Origin: Litorimonas sp964414555
GTDB taxonomy: Bacteria; Pseudomonadota; Alphaproteobacteria; Caulobacterales; Maricaulaceae
Assembly (NCBI GenBank): GCA_964414555.1
Contig: CAYPWW010000077.1
Coordinates: 1 to 8,985 of the forward strand
Direction of reading: 5' to 3'
DNA length: 8,985 nucleotides
The notes below the pieces were generated by a model. It was not told where the DNA came from. It searched no databases and saw only the letters and a list, made by a program, of their open reading frames with translations. Positions 6,994 to 8,985 of the stretch are shown in pieces (position 1 is the first letter of the stretch; every line of letters starts with the position of its first letter). Position numbers and translations under genes: made by a program.

Positions 6994-7527
6994 CTACTCC
7001 GCAGAAATCACGGCGCAGGCCTCGCGAGGCCCTGCGGCGCCGCTAGGTTGGCTTTCATAATCATCGGCTTTCGCGTGGATAATCAGGGCCGAGCCGTCTG
7101 CATCCATGAGAGCCGGCAGTGATCCTCCCATGCGAAGGTTCACTTTGCCGTTTACGACCTCAAACTCGCCTGTGCCATCTGCGTCCAATTCTATGTTCAT
7201 CATGTCACCTGCATGGGGGCCGTCGGCGACGTTGCCGTGTGAGACACCTGTTGGATTATAATGTCCGCCTGCGGTTTTGAAGTCGGGCGCGTCGCAGCGT
7301 CCGACCTCGTGAAAATGCATGGCGTGAATGCCGGGTTCTAGCGAAGAAAGCTCGACCTCGATCGCCACACCGCCGTCTGCGCGCTGTTCCAATTCCAATG
7401 TGCCGATGCGTTCGCCCGCTGCATTATTGATCGCGAATGAGGCTTCATCCATGTCTGGGCCGGAGCTACAAGCGACGAACAAAAGCGCTGCGATAGATGC
7501 GCTTGCTAGGGTCTTGAATTTCAACAT
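6994..7527 (-). CDS. sodC: Lipoprotein Cu/Zn superoxide dismutase
   Basis: SodC converts superoxide to hydrogen peroxide and oxygen in the periplasm. The 177-residue product begins with a lipoprotein signal ending LLFVAC at Cys20; Phe at -3 is slightly unusual for a lipobox. An envelope-anchored enzyme is therefore likely. Metal ligands are all present: His71 and His73 in GIHAMHFHEVG, bridging His89 in GGHYNP, His97 in VSHG, His105 and Asp108 in GPHAGDM, and His151 in IIHAKADDY. Arg168 in GAAGPREAC guides the substrate, and Cys78 and Cys171 can form the usual disulfide. The frame stays open upstream as far as 7674, but that would run 49 basic residues into the antisense of gyrA and hide the signal peptide. 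The AGGAGA site and signal sequence place the start at 7527. The gene diverges from gyrA, with 95 bases between them. Confidence 0.95.
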   Translation of the reverse strand: MLKFKTLASASIAALLFVACSSGPDMDEASFAINNAAGERIGTLELEQRADGGVAIEVELSSLEPGIHAMHFHEVGRCDAPDFKTAGGHYNPTGVSHGNVADGPHAGDMMNIELDADGTGEFEVVNGKVNLRMGGSLPALMDADGSALIIHAKADDYESQPSGAAGPREACAVISAE

Positions 7528-7532
7528 ATTTT

Positions 7533-7538
7533 TCTCCT
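7533..7538 (-). promoter_or_regulatory. Ribosome binding site that fixes the sodC start
   Basis: Read on the minus strand, AGGAGA lies five bases before the ATG at 7527-7525. Together with the lipoprotein signal peptide that begins there, it rules out the longer open frame starting at 7674. Confidence 0.75.
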
Positions 7539-7557
7539 GCGGAAGTGGCTCTCTGAT

Positions 7558-7586
7558 TTGAATAGGGGCGTTTGGGATGCTAAGTC
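7558..7586 (+). promoter_or_regulatory. Weak candidate promoter for gyrA
   Basis: TTGAAT (7558-7563) and TAAGTC (7581-7586) are 17 bases apart in the 95-base gap between divergent sodC and gyrA. They match sigma-70 consensus at four and three positions of six. The placement, about 36 bases upstream of the gyrA ATG, is sensible, but the match is weak. Confidence 0.3.
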
Positions 7587-7622
7587 TAGCTCGACTGTAA
7601 TCTAAGCCCGAATCGAGTGTGA

Positions 7623-8985
7623 ATGGCCGACGAAACCGACATCCCGGAAGACGACGAAAACCGCCCGAATCCACCCATGGAAGACGGGGTCTCGCCGATC
7701 ACAATCGAGGAGGAGATGAAACGCTCCTATCTCGACTATGCGATGTCGGTCATTGTCTCTCGCGCCATCCCGGATGTGCGCGACGGCCTAAAGCCCGTGC
7801 ATCGTCGGATCCTTTATTCCATGCACGAAAACGGGTTCACGCGCGAAAAGCCGTATAAGAAATCCGCGCGCGTCGTCGGCGATGTCATCGGTAAATATCA
7901 CCCGCATGGCGACTCAGCCGTTTATGACGCACTAGTCCGTATGGCGCAGGATTTTGCTATGCGCTTGCCACTGCTCGACGGGCAGGGGAACTTTGGCTCA
8001 GTCGATGGCGATCCACCTGCCGCGATGCGATATACAGAAGTCCGCATGGACCGTCCCGCGGCGTCACTGCTGGCGGATATCGAGAAGAACACGGTCAACT
8101 TCCAAGATAACTACGACGCGTCCGAGCGGGAGCCAATTGTCCTGCCTGCACGATTCCCGAATATCCTCGTGAATGGCGCTGGCGGTATTGCCGTCGGTAT
8201 GGCGACAAATATCGCGCCCCATAACCTCGGCGAAGTGATCGATGCGACGCTGGCGCTGCTGGAAAATGGCCAGCTCTCGGACGAGGAATTGCTCGAGATT
8301 ATTCCTGGACCTGACTTCCCAACGGGCGGGCTGATTATGGGGCAATCCGGCGCGCGCCAAGGCGTGCTCACGGGCCGTGGCTCTGTGACTGTGCGGGCGA
8401 AAACGACGATTGAAGAGCTGCGCAAAGACCGCTTCGCGATTGTCGCGACGGAGCTACCCTATCAGGTCAACAAAGCCTCACTGCACAAGAAAATCGTTGC
8501 GCTGGCGAATGATAAGAAGCTCGAAGGTATCTCTGCCGTGCGGGATGAATCGGATCGCGTCGGCATGCGTCTGGTTGTGGAGCTAAAACGCGACGCGGTT
8601 CCAGAAGTCGTGCTGAATCAACTCTATCGTTTTACTCCGATGCAGCAGAACTTCAGCTCGAACATGTTGGCGCTGAATGGCGGCAAGCCAGAGCAGATGA
8701 ATGTTCGGCAGATGCTGGAGGCCTTCCTCGGTTTCCGTGAAGAAGTCATCGCCCGCCGCACGAAATTCGATCTCAGCAAAGCACGTGACCGTGCGCATAT
8801 CCTCGTTGGCCTTGCGACGGCTGTTGCCAATATCGACGAGATCATTAAAATCATCCGTAGCTCTGCCAATCCCAAGGAAGCGCGCCAGAACTTGCTGTCC
8901 CGCACATGGGATGCCCGCGCGATGGGCTCTTTGATCCAGTTGATCGCAGACCCGCGCTCGCGCTTGATGGATGACGGCACAATCC
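7623..8985 (+). CDS. gyrA: DNA gyrase subunit A, C-terminal half beyond the window
   Basis: GyrA is the DNA-cutting subunit of gyrase, which introduces negative supercoils with GyrB. The 454 visible residues cover the winged-helix, tower and part of the coiled-coil region. SYLDYAMSVIVSRAIPDVRDG is followed by GLKPVHRRILY, KYHPHGDSAVYD at about 91-102, and DGQGNFGSVDGDPPAAMRYTE with catalytic Tyr137 (E. coli Tyr122). The quinolone-determining positions are Ser98 (E. coli Ser83) and Asp102 (Asp87), the susceptible-type residues. ParC is less likely because the catalytic region reads as GyrA. The segment near 420-454 (ARQNLLSRTWDARAM and IADPRSRLMDDGTI) resembles an insertion I recall from alphaproteobacterial GyrA. 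The ATG at 7623 has only a weak GAG before it; the next in-frame ATG (7677) has no ribosome site either, so I kept the first. Confidence 0.97.
   Translation, partial: MADETDIPEDDENRPNPPMEDGVSPITIEEEMKRSYLDYAMSVIVSRAIPDVRDGLKPVHRRILYSMHENGFTREKPYKKSARVVGDVIGKYHPHGDSAVYDALVRMAQDFAMRLPLLDGQGNFGSVDGDPPAAMRYTEVRMDRPAASLLADIEKNTVNFQDNYDASEREPIVLPARFPNILVNGAGGIAVGMATNIAPHNLGEVIDATLALLENGQLSDEELLEIIPGPDFPTGGLIMGQSGARQGVLTGRGSVTVRAKTTIEELRKDRFAIVATELPYQVNKASLHKKIVALANDKKLEGISAVRDESDRVGMRLVVELKRDAVPEVVLNQLYRFTPMQQNFSSNMLALNGGKPEQMNVRQMLEAFLGFREEVIARRTKFDLSKARDRAHILVGLATAVANIDEIIKIIRSSANPKEARQNLLSRTWDARAMGSLIQLIADPRSRLMDDGTI

Noticed and set aside
7015..7035. GC-rich hairpin (GCAGGCCTCG with CGAGGCCCTGC, one bulge) near the convergent TadG-like and sodC ends
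   Set aside because: It lies inside codons for the conserved SodC GPREAC motif and no T run follows on either strand, so a terminator role is not supported.
7528..7674. N-terminal extension of the sodC open frame
   Set aside because: It overlaps the gyrA start antisense and has no ribosome site. A proper ribosome site and lipoprotein signal begin at 7527.

Overview
The window looks like ordinary chromosome of an alphaproteobacterium, probably of the Caulobacterales/Maricaulales/Hyphomonadaceae type. The evidence is a direct-repeat LexA box of the alphaproteobacterial form (GAAC-N7-GAAC), UvrA and GyrA sequences with features I associate with Alphaproteobacteria, and a moderately GC-rich coding style. 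The genus cannot be fixed from the sequence alone. No rRNA, tRNA, CRISPR array, insertion sequence or phage gene is visible, and no gene-free stretch exceeds 300 bases.

Layout from left to right: (1) 1-889, minus strand, the N-terminal two thirds of trmFO, a folate/FAD-dependent tRNA uracil-54 methyltransferase that runs off the left edge. (2) 981-2111, plus strand, a secreted helical-repeat protein ending in a TonB C-terminal domain. (3) 2120-4981, minus strand, a complete uvrA, convergent with the previous gene with only 8 bases between the stops. (4) 5137-5608, plus strand, ssb, interrupted by a 10-N assembly gap that removes about 20 codons and breaks the apparent reading frame. (5) 5803-6972, plus strand, a TadG-like membrane protein with a von Willebrand factor A domain. 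(6) 6994-7527, minus strand, a lipoprotein Cu/Zn superoxide dismutase (sodC), convergent with the TadG-like gene. (7) 7623-8985, plus strand, the N-terminal half of gyrA, running off the right edge.

The core of the window is a DNA-maintenance block: uvrA (damage recognition in nucleotide excision repair) and ssb (single-stranded DNA binding) diverge from a 155-base intergenic region carrying a single LexA box. This arrangement suggests joint SOS control of both genes. gyrA follows downstream, as in other alphaproteobacterial genomes I recall. The TadG-like gene and sodC lie between ssb and gyrA as envelope functions unrelated to DNA repair.

I found no undescribed multi-gene system. The items most worth a second look are the shared SOS operator, a cysteine-bracketed calcium-loop-like insertion in the TadG-like protein, the unanchored TonB-domain protein, and the assembly gap that would make an automatic annotator call ssb broken.
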